From positions 62,001 to 126,000 of the forward strand of contig NZ_BOPF01000016.1 of the NCBI RefSeq assembly GCF_016863615.1: DNA of 64,000 bases, written 5' to 3'. Below the pieces are notes generated by a model. The model was given only the letters and a program-made list of their open reading frames with translations. It searched no databases and was not told where the DNA came from. Origin of the DNA: Virgisporangium aliadipatigenens (GTDB lineage: Bacteria; Actinomycetota; Actinomycetes; Mycobacteriales; Micromonosporaceae). Below are positions 13,601 through 20,699 of this stretch, one piece after another (the first letter of the stretch is position 1; every line of letters starts with the position of its first letter). The translations under genes and the position numbers were made by a program.

Positions 13601-15963
13601 ACCCCCGCGAGCCCGTGGAGGGTGGCGGCGACGTCGGCCGCGGACCGGATCGGGGTCGACGCGGGCGCGCGGGTCGCCGTGTCGCCGGAGCGGCTGTCGA
13701 CCTCCTCGGTGAGGTGGACCGTGCGGGTGGCCAGCGTCCGCCCGCGGTGGCGGTGCTCCACGACGACGCGCACGAGGCCGGTCAGCGCACCGTCCACAGT
13801 GGACGTGTAGGTGCCGATGCGTTCGCCGTGCACGACGATCTCGCGGGCCCCGGCCCGGTCGCCGGTGCGCAGCGACAGGCCGGCGCCGAGCAGTTCCGGC
13901 ATGCGGCGCGCGAGCAGGCCGGCGGTGAGCAGCGCGGCCGGCGGGCCGGCCCGGTCCGGCTCGGTGACCAGGTACCAGCGCGGCGAGCCGGCCGACTCCG
14001 GGCCGAGCAGCGCGGCCGCCGCCGTCGTGACGCTCTCCGGTGCGCCGCCGGCCGGATCGGTGGCCCGCACCGCGCGGGTGACGGCGTCCAGCGGCAGTTG
14101 CCGGGCCCCGACCGGCGCCGTCGTGCGCGGCGTCACCGGCGCCCCGCCGGCCGCGGGCGTCGCCAACCGCTTCGGTGGAACGGCGTCAGCGGCCCGCACG
14201 ATCGGGTCGGCGGCGGCCCGCATCCGGGCGACGTCGGCGAGCGCGGTCCACCCGTCGTCGTCCACGGTGGACGGCGGCCCCGGGGCCGGCGAACCGCGCG
14301 CGTGCGCCGCGTACCCGTCCCGCAGCGCCACCCAGCGGCGGGCCCGTTCGAGCAGTGCCAGGACGGCGACGGCACGCGCGTCGGCGCGCAGCCCCAGATC
14401 CTGCAGCCGCTGCCCGGCGGCGTCCTCGAACGGCCCGGTCAGCATCGGGTCGGCGACCCCGCTCAGCGCGCGCAGCTCGGCGAGGAACGCCGCGTCACCG
14501 GCCGTCAACGGCTGCCCCGCCACGACCCGCCCGCGGATGCGTTCGACCCGGTCGACCTCCGGGGCGTCGACCAGTGGGCCACCCGGCGCGAACAGCGCGG
14601 CCACCGCGTCCACGGCGGCGTCGAGCCGTTCGGCCTCGGCGCGGCGCGCGTCGGCGAGCGCGGCCGCCAGCCCGGCCCCACCCGCGCGCACCGGAACGTC
14701 CCCGAGCGCCGCCGCCCGCGCCCGCGCCGCCGCCCGCGTCCGGGCCCGCCGCGCCGCCTCCGCCGCCGGCAGCGCACCGTCCACCGTGGACACCCGGGCC
14801 TGCTCGGCCGCCCCGCGCAGCGCCGCCGCCCGGGCCTCCCGCGCGGCGGCACGCACCGCGCGCGGGTCGGCGCCGCGCGCCGTCTCGTGCAGGCCGGCGC
14901 GGCGATGCGCCGCGTCGGCGAGCGGCCGGGCGCCGTCGCGCACCGGGCGCAGCACCTCGTCGTGGGCGCGCTGCCCGGCCAGGTACACGGCGGCGTGCAG
15001 GGCCTCGGCGCCGGCCGGCAGCGGCAGCAGTTCGTCCAGGAGCGCGGGCAGGCGGCGGTCGGGCAGCGCCCGCACGGCCCGGTCGAGAACGGGCCGAAGC
15101 GTCGCGGCGAGGTCGTCGGCGAGGCGCAGCAGCGCGCCGGCCCGGGCCAGCCGCGCGGCGAGATCCCGTTCGGGGAGCAGCCCGTCGAGCCGGACCGCAC
15201 GGGCGACGGTGGCGGGCTCCCGCACGGCGGCGAGCAGCCGCAGCACCTCGGGCACGCCGCCCGGCCCGGCGCGGAACTCGGCGGCGAGGCGTTCGAGGCG
15301 GTCCACATCGGACAGTGCGGCGGCGAGCAGTGCGCGGTCGCCGGCGCCGGCCGTGTGCGGGGCCCGCAGCGCCGGCCGTAGCGCCGCGGCCCGGGTGTCG
15401 AGCGCGGCGTCCCAGCCGCCCGCGCCGCGCAGCGGCACCAGCGCCCGCCCGAGCGCGTCGAGGAACGCGGCGCGCGCCGGGTCGCCGCCGTTCGTGCCGC
15501 CGGCGTCGCCGTCGAGCCGGGCGCGCGGGAACGCCGGTGCGGAGCCGGACGGGGCGGGGACGCGCGTGACGCCGTCGGCCGGGCGCACCTGCACGCCCTC
15601 GGCGGGGCGCACCTGCACGCCGTCGGCCGGGCGCACCTCGACGCCGCCCGGCAGCCGGATGCGCACGGCGTAGCGGTCGGCGTACTCCTGGGCGTCGGCG
15701 CGGGTCGGGCCGCCGGGCGCGCCGCTCAGGTCGACGAGGAGGCCGCCGTGGGCGTCCCGCCAGCGGTCGAGGTTGCGTTCCAGCAGCGGGCCGCCGAGCG
15801 CGTCGGGCGTGGTGACGAGGCGGGGCAGGGCGGTTCCGGCGGCGGTGTGCAGCGCGTGGTCGAGGCCGGGCGCGGTGTCGAGTTCCGCGCGTTCGCCGGT
15901 GTGCAGGTAGATCCCGTGCGGCGCGGGCACGATGCGCCAGCCGGCGCAGATGTCCGCGAGCAC
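4621..15963 (-). CDS. Giant 3780-residue multidomain protein of unknown function
   Basis: One open frame of 11.3 kb from GTG to TGA. Residues ~1-110 carry the family signature (GWRIVPAPHGIYLHTG, then GGLLVDLSGAPGGP). Ala/Arg-rich, probably helical stretches follow to ~1100. From about 1750 to 3300 come repeated beta-rich units with Ser/Gly-alternating segments; two share a motif, ESFDVSGWVKS near 2337 and DSFDTSGAFQTS near 3191. One short hydrophobic stretch (LPFSFLLNASPVGALLSIAA) lies near residue 1830. A long helical region precedes the C-terminal domain shared with the 827-residue protein. There is no signal peptide, no catalytic motif I can name and no recognisable toxin tip. An ATG-less leaderless start is possible: TAGCGT lies just upstream. 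A toxin, pore-former or matrix role is speculation. Confidence 0.8.
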   Translation of the reverse strand: MLADICAGWRIVPAPHGIYLHTGERAELDTAPGLDHALHTAAGTALPRLVTTPDALGGPLLERNLDRWRDAHGGLLVDLSGAPGGPTRADAQEYADRYAVRIRLPGGVEVRPADGVQVRPAEGVQVRPADGVTRVPAPSGSAPAFPRARLDGDAGGTNGGDPARAAFLDALGRALVPLRGAGGWDAALDTRAAALRPALRAPHTAGAGDRALLAAALSDVDRLERLAAEFRAGPGGVPEVLRLLAAVREPATVARAVRLDGLLPERDLAARLARAGALLRLADDLAATLRPVLDRAVRALPDRRLPALLDELLPLPAGAEALHAAVYLAGQRAHDEVLRPVRDGARPLADAAHRRAGLHETARGADPRAVRAAAREARAAALRGAAEQARVSTVDGALPAAEAARRARTRAAARARAAALGDVPVRAGGAGLAAALADARRAEAERLDAAVDAVAALFAPGGPLVDAPEVDRVERIRGRVVAGQPLTAGDAAFLAELRALSGVADPMLTGPFEDAAGQRLQDLGLRADARAVAVLALLERARRWVALRDGYAAHARGSPAPGPPSTVDDDGWTALADVARMRAAADPIVRAADAVPPKRLATPAAGGAPVTPRTTAPVGARQLPLDAVTRAVRATDPAGGAPESVTTAAAALLGPESAGSPRWYLVTEPDRAGPPAALLTAGLLARRMPELLGAGLSLRTGDRAGAREIVVHGERIGTYTSTVDGALTGLVRVVVEHRHRGRTLATRTVHLTEEVDSRSGDTATRAPASTPIRSAADVAATLHGLAGVRPFAPTPAQLAGGTAHLDPAALRRAHRYLADALAPPRPDGPAVLSRPDRERLLDALRRTVSAPYLDGVLATALTRTAVAHRVGGRRLGTRQTVLSTGIRLYDARVLGYVGTARGPAVRVAVGLLLQVEHGGRRHAVRIDDAAELQLPVPAALALREAFTAPLEVAPFAGGNLLPAPGDTAATYAAAAARAPHLPGVHRIAGTFDTRGGRLVAGDAALDATSLAEQVTTMPGWHGQRLLVLDVAGVPARYRDALADALTRAAGHPTHVLGRDGDGGWVLHGNRTGRYGTDLTAVLTTELPAALRAPGGTPSTVDTVNPVNALNTLSAVDPVDTVDSRYRLTVAELREWAVDGRPVEEPAVLEDLNRLAGAVRAARERQWRRLRARLLDTWNRAMGAQAAADPTEWAGVVHADLVRFRGDLAADVTAQAQRRRATGRERPSVRWTDLEPIPELDEPAAGEWAAADGGWTWVGTGHPTALPTGLTPGPTGGAAQSRRWWTLLELITEATLLSGSGGRPPVALAATAALRVDRLVAFAASWPGRADGSDLPRLYEFLRAAQTGLTGERVEFRLQAFRSGEDGSVVASPVLGERGPVLFVHHDAVADVYVPLWTSRWRRTLVGLATLSDNGVPYAENAVRAALLKVPAPVRADLTAAWDALSERVRRTWFGAARQPVEEPAGAGPWLDATAQAVERLHQEVAALADEITNAVDDTAVARWFHLDAANATVPREAFRVLRGLMDETRGTRRELRALVHEVGTVSRRLTRSARWRVERHRLTGRDPMPGVPIGARRRLLQLVEVAHTLDPERLTRGPRADRVGYLTTLRRLFDALRADVVHVDVLAALVAGWRGGGAPDVPQWTDLRALVAATEDAKSPGRRVELADVRRAWEALRGADPTTSPAEPEPHGPLALPNDAYSATLTLPGHMRDDQLLGAARAGLLPGERDALMDFVRRGVGGVVPDDDPGLAALKHTLDHRFRDGLVDGATVTVRRADGPVEVTLHLTLVNRMTAIRRDIGSRRIDTGTESSRTRGFVKRYTRSRVWSLPFSFLLNASPVGALLSIAAKLIRNQPTTTMGGASGVLDQKLLRSGLGSEAYHADLYSALTVTSLVDGKESTAPPRHLLRPGAVLLEIPEYMLKPTAYRPLPPPAGTPPAPDEFDLNGRVPRTFTVDDVGGTKALFLDLLEAVPAAKRIGSPARDTLRELAERRTVANYVDQLADTYLYSPTLYDDDPDTPIGAVRTRLVLGRANRISVTEDGEVLIRHSNAGSVALIAATSVTDGGEVSLGVGPGALIDAGPITASAGLVARIAAAYKRSQGAKNGGAAADRHMADAGGPTALYLVQVAFVNQAMGAQPREPVHGFLLIRMQVEEALRLAAPETFTYRSTSNAPRRTDRAPTNTDDVQPPTYLARRHPRTIGPSITADVSRGRELHDLVVTKLRGAAPELLPDWATTDPKRLAGSPERFLSVVTNYRSLGEGITRSAFRSGLSQVLDVGLRFRFRMLSVGSVDHYLLTLAGRLGNRRHRGTIESISPADITIMSEELDSSHGRTEELSESFDVSGWVKSAAKQTSGHVGFGPRWTQALGQSGEHGQGIVTYRLSYSAAGVEVYEFDLDVDATLAHYRRPRAWRRIALVNPFLGGFRFTRFPDRKLFDAPFRSTVTLWSPSDRSWRQPDTDRRPVAPVPEQTLGPVTDLDPEVARTVIEAPRSAHFTPAFHPDALDQPPAVVVDLVTGTVQALGGNRSLTEGGTPVDQVLTDRYAITVLRGRLSVLTAPGGLMTAGLMGDGAFVDWEAGVRVRLTAGNWRVEDVVPDLHVEEYHQGRAGASGARSRSDQVTFAFGVGVGGTPETPAGRFSGRATATYTFVDWLNRFVRRTNVSGAHERNRAHTGRYQILRADVTWTALASARPTNLLTELAPRALRPSERRRARQVTVPDALYLDIADADVRDLALLPHERPLPGPLDAVWMPPEPLRTGLGLGLALLDRNVDLIQLLDVLRTELERSLPGALPRDLAADVTGSLRHVTAAVTADGIHAFIDNLLDGGVPIPVRVRSFGHKRVARVLFRLRLDRVPVFEDLRPDIDIESYHIGTAGQGEGHEVEHSHGLRLNAFGGEGQQHGSAQGLMFGTMAQAARNRASAVDHGRELRVYTMTMNSGPAARYAARLVPSVQVDFQDGRSWTPRLPDDVAVGVPVIVPESSSVPGFHTSTPSVAPAPPTVTLLPPSEATPRRLAAWKAAPEAVRLPKQFGMVHVWGAGGLRTATERLMTMLARGGRAAPGDDLAGYDRDVGPIHIGRQLRSDYRGATGDQNATIWSTVNNLTLAGTFHLLNDAGDADRDGRQPPVDGAAAGLSLPVVSVLSPTGGWRPATLRVLANVRNVRLHNVTGPNAESVKLEHRTATEIPRTEYHSVSDSFDTSGAFQTSLSGGSQKDQTPAKISTEPAATLTQADKAQQEDDYSALSGTATLVAGEADRRATVGGKSDRYLNLRDITHTYEFTADVEYRLVATLGDRTEAVEVTVSDGLRVKLRQHDAIAHGLITEETAEELRAPVADMDAVIETYKDAGRTAMHAQGVMATAMRDLDRAVAAERVAWARVEDAAGRIDGPTDGLAAARWIVRLASRRNRVADEVNRLVDVQERHELARAAAVRALEALREVQAEVGATDPTDVAATDRNRARLAEVTGAEAAARTAWERAWRELSDTHADLATRLRAWSASVALAARHRPAGAHPALAAADAWVREAERLATDAAAAHTERAAYSAARVAAHAAATAYVTRRREFVAHVAEITRSAVWGVTSMSRSMTDSLSLGGASGSTPPREQWLSAPDWERSAELWEEHRGTLLRRGELARMHDALDRAAAAGTPATTVGAQRALLRLAPLGQAERAYRYLTAEPHERTGQIVDWLADADTALLPHLLPLITALAEARPPPTSTVVVAILRATAHAVAGELPEARAAVETARHDLTLELRFAWLEHLSRVVAAHRGAADRLDVVSQAVASCG
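11031..11041. repeat. Member of dispersed palindrome family TCCACNGTGGA
   Basis: First of at least fourteen copies in this window. Further copies start at 11775, 12662, 13793, 14261, 14780, 16540, 21401, 25735, 28000, 29023, 44841, 45235 and 46942. Twelve have T or A at the centre; the copies at 14261 and 14780 have G or C. They occur in at least seven different genes and in three codon phases (encoding STVD, VPQW/VPLW or LHSG), so the DNA rather than the peptide seems conserved. Function unknown. Confidence 0.75.
12595..12673 (-). repeat. Degenerate in-frame repeat encoding TVDxVN-like units
   Basis: Inside the giant gene, roughly at residues 1098-1123, the DNA degenerates into serial copies of a 9- to 12-base unit related to GTCCACTGTG and GTTCACCGGG. 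It encodes a run of T/S-V-D and V-N-P units. One end is a perfect copy of the dispersed palindrome. It looks like local expansion of that motif in a tolerant linker. Confidence 0.65.
15569..15640 (-). repeat. Three tandem 24-base units in the giant gene
   Basis: Three near-identical 24-base units encode the octapeptide VQVRPAxG three times, near residues 108-131, just after the conserved N-terminal module. The units differ at only a few bases, which suggests recent expansion. They probably form a flexible linker between the N-terminal module and the helical region. Confidence 0.75.
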
Positions 15964-16009
15964 GAGGATTACGCTAGGGAAAACCGGGGGACATCGGGAA
16001 AGTCCCAGT

Positions 16010-17107
16010 TCAGGGCATCGCCGGCGGCGCCCATTCGCCGGTTTTCAGAAACCTGTCGACCGTGTTGCCGAAGGGTTCCAGGTCGAGCTCCTGCGCGGCG
16101 AGCCACTCGGGCGAGTAGTAGGTGTGCCGGTACCGCTCCCCGCCGTCGGCCAGCAGCGTCACCACCGAACCGGTGCGCCCCTGCGCGAGCATCTCGGCGA
16201 TGATGCCGAACGCGCCCCACAGCGACGTGCCGGTGGAACCGCCGACCCGCCGGCCGAGCACCTCGGAGGCGGCGTGCGCGGCGGCGATCGAGGCCGCGTC
16301 CGGCACGAGTTCCATCCGGTCCACCACGTGCGGCTCGAACGACCGCTCCACCCGCTGGCGCCCGATCCCCTCGATGCGCGAGGGCTTGGCGGTGTGCACG
16401 TTCGGGTCGCCGCTGCGCCACGACGGGTAGAACGCGGAGTTCTCCGGGTCGACGACGCACAGCCGGGTGGCGTGGCGCCGGTACCGGATGAACCGCCCGA
16501 TCGTCGCGCTCGTGCCGCCGGTGCCCGCGCCCACGACTATCCACTGTGGAACGGGGTGCCGCTCCATCGCCATCTGCTGGTAGATCGCCTCGGCGATGTT
16601 GTTGTTGCCGCGCCAGTCGGTGGCCCGTTCGGCGTAGGTGAACTGGTCCATGAAGTGCCCGCCCAGCTCGGCGGCGAGCCGGTACGCCTCGGACACGCAC
16701 GAGCCGGCGTCCTCGACCAGGTGGCACCGCCCGCCCTGGAACCTGATCAGCTCCAGCTTCTCCTGCGACGTGGTGGCCGGCACGACGGCGACGAACGGCA
16801 GCCCGAGCATGCGCGCGAAGTACGACTCCGACACGGCGGTCGAGCCCGACGACGCCTCGACGACGGTCGTGTCCGGCCCGATCCAGCCGTTGCACAGCCC
16901 GTACAGGAACAGCGAACGGGCGAGCCGGTGCTTGAGCGAGCCCGTCGGGTGCGACGACTCGTCCTTCAGATACAGGTCGACGCCCCACGCGCCGGGCAGC
17001 GGGAACGGCACCAGATGGGTGTCGGCCGAGCGGTTGGCGTCGGCCTCGACCCTGGTGATCGCCTCAGTGACCCAGGCGCGGCGGGCGTCGGAGAGCAGGT
17101 CGGACAC
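16010..17107 (-). CDS. PLP-dependent cysteine synthase-fold enzyme, Cds1-like
   Basis: 365 residues, close in length to mycobacterial Cds1 (L-cysteine desulfhydrase). The PLP lysine lies in [20 protein letters not shown] resembles the substrate-loop motif and [12 protein letters not shown] the Gly-rich phosphate clamp, all typical of fold-type II enzymes. Cds1 splits cysteine to sulfide, pyruvate and ammonia; cysteine synthesis is the alternative and cannot be excluded from sequence. The GTG start at 17107 gives the conserved beginning [12 protein letters not shown]. The gene ends 46 bases before the giant gene on the same strand, so co-transcription is possible though not shown. Confidence 0.82.
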   Translation of the reverse strand: MSDLLSDARRAWVTEAITRVEADANRSADTHLVPFPLPGAWGVDLYLKDESSHPTGSLKHRLARSLFLYGLCNGWIGPDTTVVEASSGSTAVSESYFARMLGLPFVAVVPATTSQEKLELIRFQGGRCHLVEDAGSCVSEAYRLAAELGGHFMDQFTYAERATDWRGNNNIAEAIYQQMAMERHPVPQWIVVGAGTGGTSATIGRFIRYRRHATRLCVVDPENSAFYPSWRSGDPNVHTAKPSRIEGIGRQRVERSFEPHVVDRMELVPDAASIAAAHAASEVLGRRVGGSTGTSLWGAFGIIAEMLAQGRTGSVVTLLADGGERYRHTYYSPEWLAAQELDLEPFGNTVDRFLKTGEWAPPAMP

Positions 17108-17161
17108 ACCAGGACGGTAGCCTGTCGCCCGGTCCCGGCGCGCGTTCCGGACATCCGGGCA

Positions 17162-17177
17162 TGTGACCTGGATCACA
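17162..17177. promoter_or_regulatory. CRP-type operator TGTGA-N6-TCACA
   Basis: TGTGACCTGGATCACA is an exact TGTGA-N6-TCACA palindrome, the consensus for cAMP-receptor proteins of E. coli and mycobacteria. It lies in the 150-base divergent region between the Cds1-like gene and the secreted lysin-like gene, 80 bases before the latter's ATG. Which gene it controls is open. Confidence 0.65.
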
Positions 17178-17257
17178 GCGCGTTTCGCCGATCGGCGTGA
17201 ACCTTCCTCCGGGAAACCGCGTTGATCGGGGCCGGGTTCAGGGGAGGCAGGCCGCAC

Positions 17258-18817
17258 ATGCAAGCGCCGAAGATGTGGGTCCCGGGTCCGGAGTTCCGCC
17301 GGCGGCTGGGAGGGTTGCTCGACCGACGCTGGGCACGCGCGACGGTCGCGGGCGTGGCGATCACCGCGGCGCTGGGCGCGGCGGTCATCGCGACCGACAC
17401 CGTCAAGTTCGCCAACGCGGATCCCGAGCCGAAGATCGGCATCGCCGTACCGCCGGAGCAGTTCCCGGTCGTGGTCGCGGCGGCACGCTCCTGCACGACG
17501 CTCAGCCCCGCGCGCCTCGCCGGACAGCTGATGGCGAACTCCGCCATGAACCCCGAGGCGCGCCACCAGTCCGGCCGCGAGGGCATCGCCGGCCTGGAGA
17601 ACACCGTCTGGACCCAGTGGCAGCCGTGGCCGAAGGCCCAGCGCGGCGACGAGAGCGCCAACATCACCGCCCTCGCCCACCACGTCTGCGACCTCATCGG
17701 GCAGCTGCGCGTCGCCAAGGTGCCGGGCGACCCGTGGCGCAACGCGCTCGCGGCGTTCCAGGTCGGCAAGGACGCCGTGCAGAAGGCCGGCGGCGTGCCG
17801 GACAGCGCCGCCAAGTACGTCGACGAGGTGGCCGCCTACACCGCCTGGTACGCGCAGCGGGCCGAGTTCGGCGGGGCCGTGAAGAGCACCGCCGACATGT
17901 CGGCCAAGCCGGTTCCGGACGAGTACGTCGCGCCGATCGTCGCCGCCGGCAAGTCCTGCGCACAGGTGAGCGCGCCGCTGGTCGCCGCGCACCTGATGGC
18001 CGCCTCCGGGTTCAACCCCAACAAGCTCGGCGGCGACGGCGCCCGCGGCATCGCGCAGTTCAGCGACAAGATGTGGGAGACCTACGGGCCGAAGGAGGCC
18101 TCCGCGTGGGACGCCAAGGCGGCCATCCCGGCGCTCGGCACCGCGCTGTGCGGCCTGAGCAAGGACCTCACCGGCGTCACGAACGACGCGGTGAAGCTCT
18201 CCGTCGCGGCGTTCGAGATGGGACCCGACGCGGCCCGGCAGGTGGCCGGCCGCAAGGACCAGGGCTCCGGTAACCGCTCGGAGCAGGTGTGGGCGCTCGT
18301 CGGCTACTACTCGCAGGACAACCGGCTCACCGCCGGCAACGCCGCCACCGCGCCGGCCAGCCCCTCGCCGTCGCCCAGCCCGTCCGGCAGGCCCGCGACG
18401 AGCAAGTCGCCGGCCGCGTCGCCGAAGGCGTCACCGACCGGCCCGCCGACCGTGCTGATCAAGAACCGGGCCTCGAACAAGTGCCTGACCAGCCAGGGCG
18501 ACAGCAACGTCACGCTGATCATGCCCTGCACCGGTGCGGCCGAGCAGCGCTGGGAGGTGCGCACCGACGGCACGCTTCGCGCCAAGGGCTTCTGCCTCGA
18601 CGTGCCGAAGGACCCGCAGGACGGCACCTCGATCCGCACCGCCAAGTGCAGCACCGCGGCCGAGCAGAAGTTCAAGTTCGACCAGGAGCTGATCGTCGGC
18701 ATCGCCAGCGGCAAGTGCGTCGACGGCTGGCACGGCGCCGACCAGAAGGACGGTGACGACGTGTACGCCTGGGTCTGCGTCGGCGACCTGGCGCACCACA
18801 AGTGGTACTTCGGCTGA
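17258..18817 (+). CDS. Secreted protein with two lysozyme-like repeats and a C-terminal ricin-type lectin domain
   Basis: 519 residues. A hydrophobic segment near residues 30-46 ([16 protein letters not shown]) acts as signal or anchor. Two related repeats follow, each beginning VVAAARSC or IVAAGKSC and containing [13 protein letters not shown] or [13 protein letters not shown]. They resemble SLT/transglycosylase-like modules, and [13 protein letters not shown] is typical of such enzymes. A Ser/Pro linker leads to a C-terminal beta-trefoil ([10 protein letters not shown], then QRWEV, with paired Cys). It probably acts outside the cell on peptidoglycan or glycans. The ATG at 17258 is preferred over an upstream TTG because GGGGAGG precedes it. 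Downstream of a CRP-like site. Confidence 0.75.
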   Translation: MQAPKMWVPGPEFRRRLGGLLDRRWARATVAGVAITAALGAAVIATDTVKFANADPEPKIGIAVPPEQFPVVVAAARSCTTLSPARLAGQLMANSAMNPEARHQSGREGIAGLENTVWTQWQPWPKAQRGDESANITALAHHVCDLIGQLRVAKVPGDPWRNALAAFQVGKDAVQKAGGVPDSAAKYVDEVAAYTAWYAQRAEFGGAVKSTADMSAKPVPDEYVAPIVAAGKSCAQVSAPLVAAHLMAASGFNPNKLGGDGARGIAQFSDKMWETYGPKEASAWDAKAAIPALGTALCGLSKDLTGVTNDAVKLSVAAFEMGPDAARQVAGRKDQGSGNRSEQVWALVGYYSQDNRLTAGNAATAPASPSPSPSPSGRPATSKSPAASPKASPTGPPTVLIKNRASNKCLTSQGDSNVTLIMPCTGAAEQRWEVRTDGTLRAKGFCLDVPKDPQDGTSIRTAKCSTAAEQKFKFDQELIVGIASGKCVDGWHGADQKDGDDVYAWVCVGDLAHHKWYFG

Positions 18818-18821
18818 TCCC

Positions 18822-20699
18822 GTGTTCCGGTCACTGACGGTCGGGTTGGTGCTGGCGGCTTCGTTCGTCGTGCCGGCCCGGCCGCCGGCCGTGCCGATGC
18901 CGTCGAGCGAGAGCTGGGTGGCGCCGCTCAGCACCCGTGGGCGTTACATCGTCGACAGGAACGGCGACAGGTTCCGGCTGCGCTCCGGAAACTGGCACGG
19001 CGCCAGCGGCACCTGGAACGGCTCCGGCGATCAGGCCGACGACGCCAACCACCATGCCGGCGAGAACTCCCACCGGGTGCCGCTCGGCCTCGACCGCGCA
19101 CCCGTGGGACGCATCGTCGACGGGTTCCGCGAGATCGGCGTCAACAGCGTGCGGCTGCCGTTCTCCAACGAGATGGTGCACGACACGCGACCCGTGAGCG
19201 CCTCCGACGTCGCGGCGAACCCGCACCTGGCCGGGCTGACGCCGTTGCAGGTGTACGACGTCGTGGTCGCCGCGCTCACCGGTGCCGGCCTCGCGGTCAT
19301 CCTCAACAACCACACCAACACGACGCGCTGGTGCTGCGGCGTCGACGGCAACGAGCGCTGGAACGCGTCCCAGAGCGCCACGGTGTGGGAAGCGGACTGG
19401 CTGTTCATGGTGCGCCGGTACCGCACCGACCCGCGGGTCGTCGGCGCCGACCTGTACAACGAGGTGCGCCGTTCGGTGTGGGACGACCCCAACTGGGGGC
19501 TCGGCGACGACCACGACTGGTTCGCCGCGGCGCAGCGGGTCGGCGACCGCATCCTCACCGAGGCCAACCCGGACCTGCTCGTCTTCGTCGAGGGCATCAA
19601 CTGGACGGGCATCCCGGTCGACGGCTTCGCGCACGAACGCCCGACGCTGGCGCCGGTGCGCACGCTGTCGCACACGCTGACCCGTTCGCACAAGCTCGTC
19701 TACGCGGCCCACTTCTACGGCTACACCGGTCCCCGGCACAGCGGCGCCACCGGGGTGGGGGAGACCAGCGACCCGCGCTACCGGGACCTGTCGCCCGACG
19801 AACTGCGTACCGTGCTGCGGAATCAGGCCTTCTACGTGGCGGCCGACACCGGGAAGCACTACACGGCACCGGTGTGGATCAGCGAGTTCGGGGTCGGCGG
19901 CCGCGAGGAGACCAACGCCAAGGAACGCGCCTGGTTCGCCACCTTCGTCGACGAGCTGATCCGTAACGACGCGGACTTCGCGTACTGGCCGCTGGTCGGC
20001 TGGCACGAGGGCGGCCGGGGGAACGGCTGGGCGCTGCTGGCGTGGGACCGCGCCGGCAACCGGATCGGCCCGTACGACACCGCCGACCCGGACTGGCGGG
20101 GCGAGATCTGGCGGCGCCTCGTCGAGTCACCGGGGCGCACCGGCCAGATCCCGGTCGCCGCGCGCTGGTCGATGCTGAGCCCGGACCACGGCGACTTCGT
20201 GCAGTCGCTGCGGATGCGCGCCGCGGGGGACTGGGACAGCGGCGCGCGCAAGTCGGCCTGCCCCGACGGGCAACGGCTGATCGGGCTGAGCAGCACGGGA
20301 AACCGTTCGCTGTGCACGGATGCGGGGCTCGCCGACCCGTGGGCGCCCGGTGGTGCCTGGACCCAGGTCACCGACGAACGCCACGTCGCGGGCGGCGACT
20401 GGGCCGGCGGGTACACGAAGCTCCAGTGTCCCGCCGACCAGCTGCTGATCGGCTGGAGCGTGCGCGGCGCGACCGTCTCCGGTGCGCTGTGCGCCAGGGC
20501 GTCCCGCGCGCTGCCCACGAACGGGCGCACCGTCTGGTTCGATCGCGGCGACAACCGCCCGGCGGCGGACCACGGCGACTACGCCTCCGGTCACTACAAG
20601 GGCGAGTGCGCGGCGAACGAGTACGCGGCCGGCATCGCGTTCACCCGTCGCGTCGGCGCGCGGCAAGGGCCGGCCGCACTGCTGTGCCGAGCCCTGTGA
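18822..20699 (+). CDS. Secreted glycoside hydrolase family 5 enzyme
   Basis: 625 residues with an N-terminal signal peptide (LTVGLVLAASFVVPA). The catalytic domain has GH5 hallmarks: VNSVRLPFSNEM, the acid/base Glu in DLYNEVRR, and the nucleophile Glu in WISEFGVGG. It is likely an endoglucanase or related beta-glycanase; the exact substrate cannot be told. The last ~200 residues hold repeated Cys-containing units (CPDGQRLIGLS, CPADQLLIGWS, GDWAGGYTKLQC) that look like a carbohydrate-binding or structural add-on. The GTG start lies only five bases after the preceding stop, so the gene is likely co-expressed with the lysin-like gene. Its 3' end overlaps the convergent transporter gene by 59 bases. 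Confidence 0.85.
   Translation: MFRSLTVGLVLAASFVVPARPPAVPMPSSESWVAPLSTRGRYIVDRNGDRFRLRSGNWHGASGTWNGSGDQADDANHHAGENSHRVPLGLDRAPVGRIVDGFREIGVNSVRLPFSNEMVHDTRPVSASDVAANPHLAGLTPLQVYDVVVAALTGAGLAVILNNHTNTTRWCCGVDGNERWNASQSATVWEADWLFMVRRYRTDPRVVGADLYNEVRRSVWDDPNWGLGDDHDWFAAAQRVGDRILTEANPDLLVFVEGINWTGIPVDGFAHERPTLAPVRTLSHTLTRSHKLVYAAHFYGYTGPRHSGATGVGETSDPRYRDLSPDELRTVLRNQAFYVAADTGKHYTAPVWISEFGVGGREETNAKERAWFATFVDELIRNDADFAYWPLVGWHEGGRGNGWALLAWDRAGNRIGPYDTADPDWRGEIWRRLVESPGRTGQIPVAARWSMLSPDHGDFVQSLRMRAAGDWDSGARKSACPDGQRLIGLSSTGNRSLCTDAGLADPWAPGGAWTQVTDERHVAGGDWAGGYTKLQCPADQLLIGWSVRGATVSGALCARASRALPTNGRTVWFDRGDNRPAADHGDYASGHYKGECAANEYAAGIAFTRRVGARQGPAALLCRAL

Noticed and set aside
4303-15381. A very long plus-strand open frame opposite the giant gene
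   Set aside because: Composition is Arg/Gly/His-rich with no domains, and it mirrors the third-position GC of the minus-strand gene. The minus strand has ribosome-binding sites and paralogue similarity.
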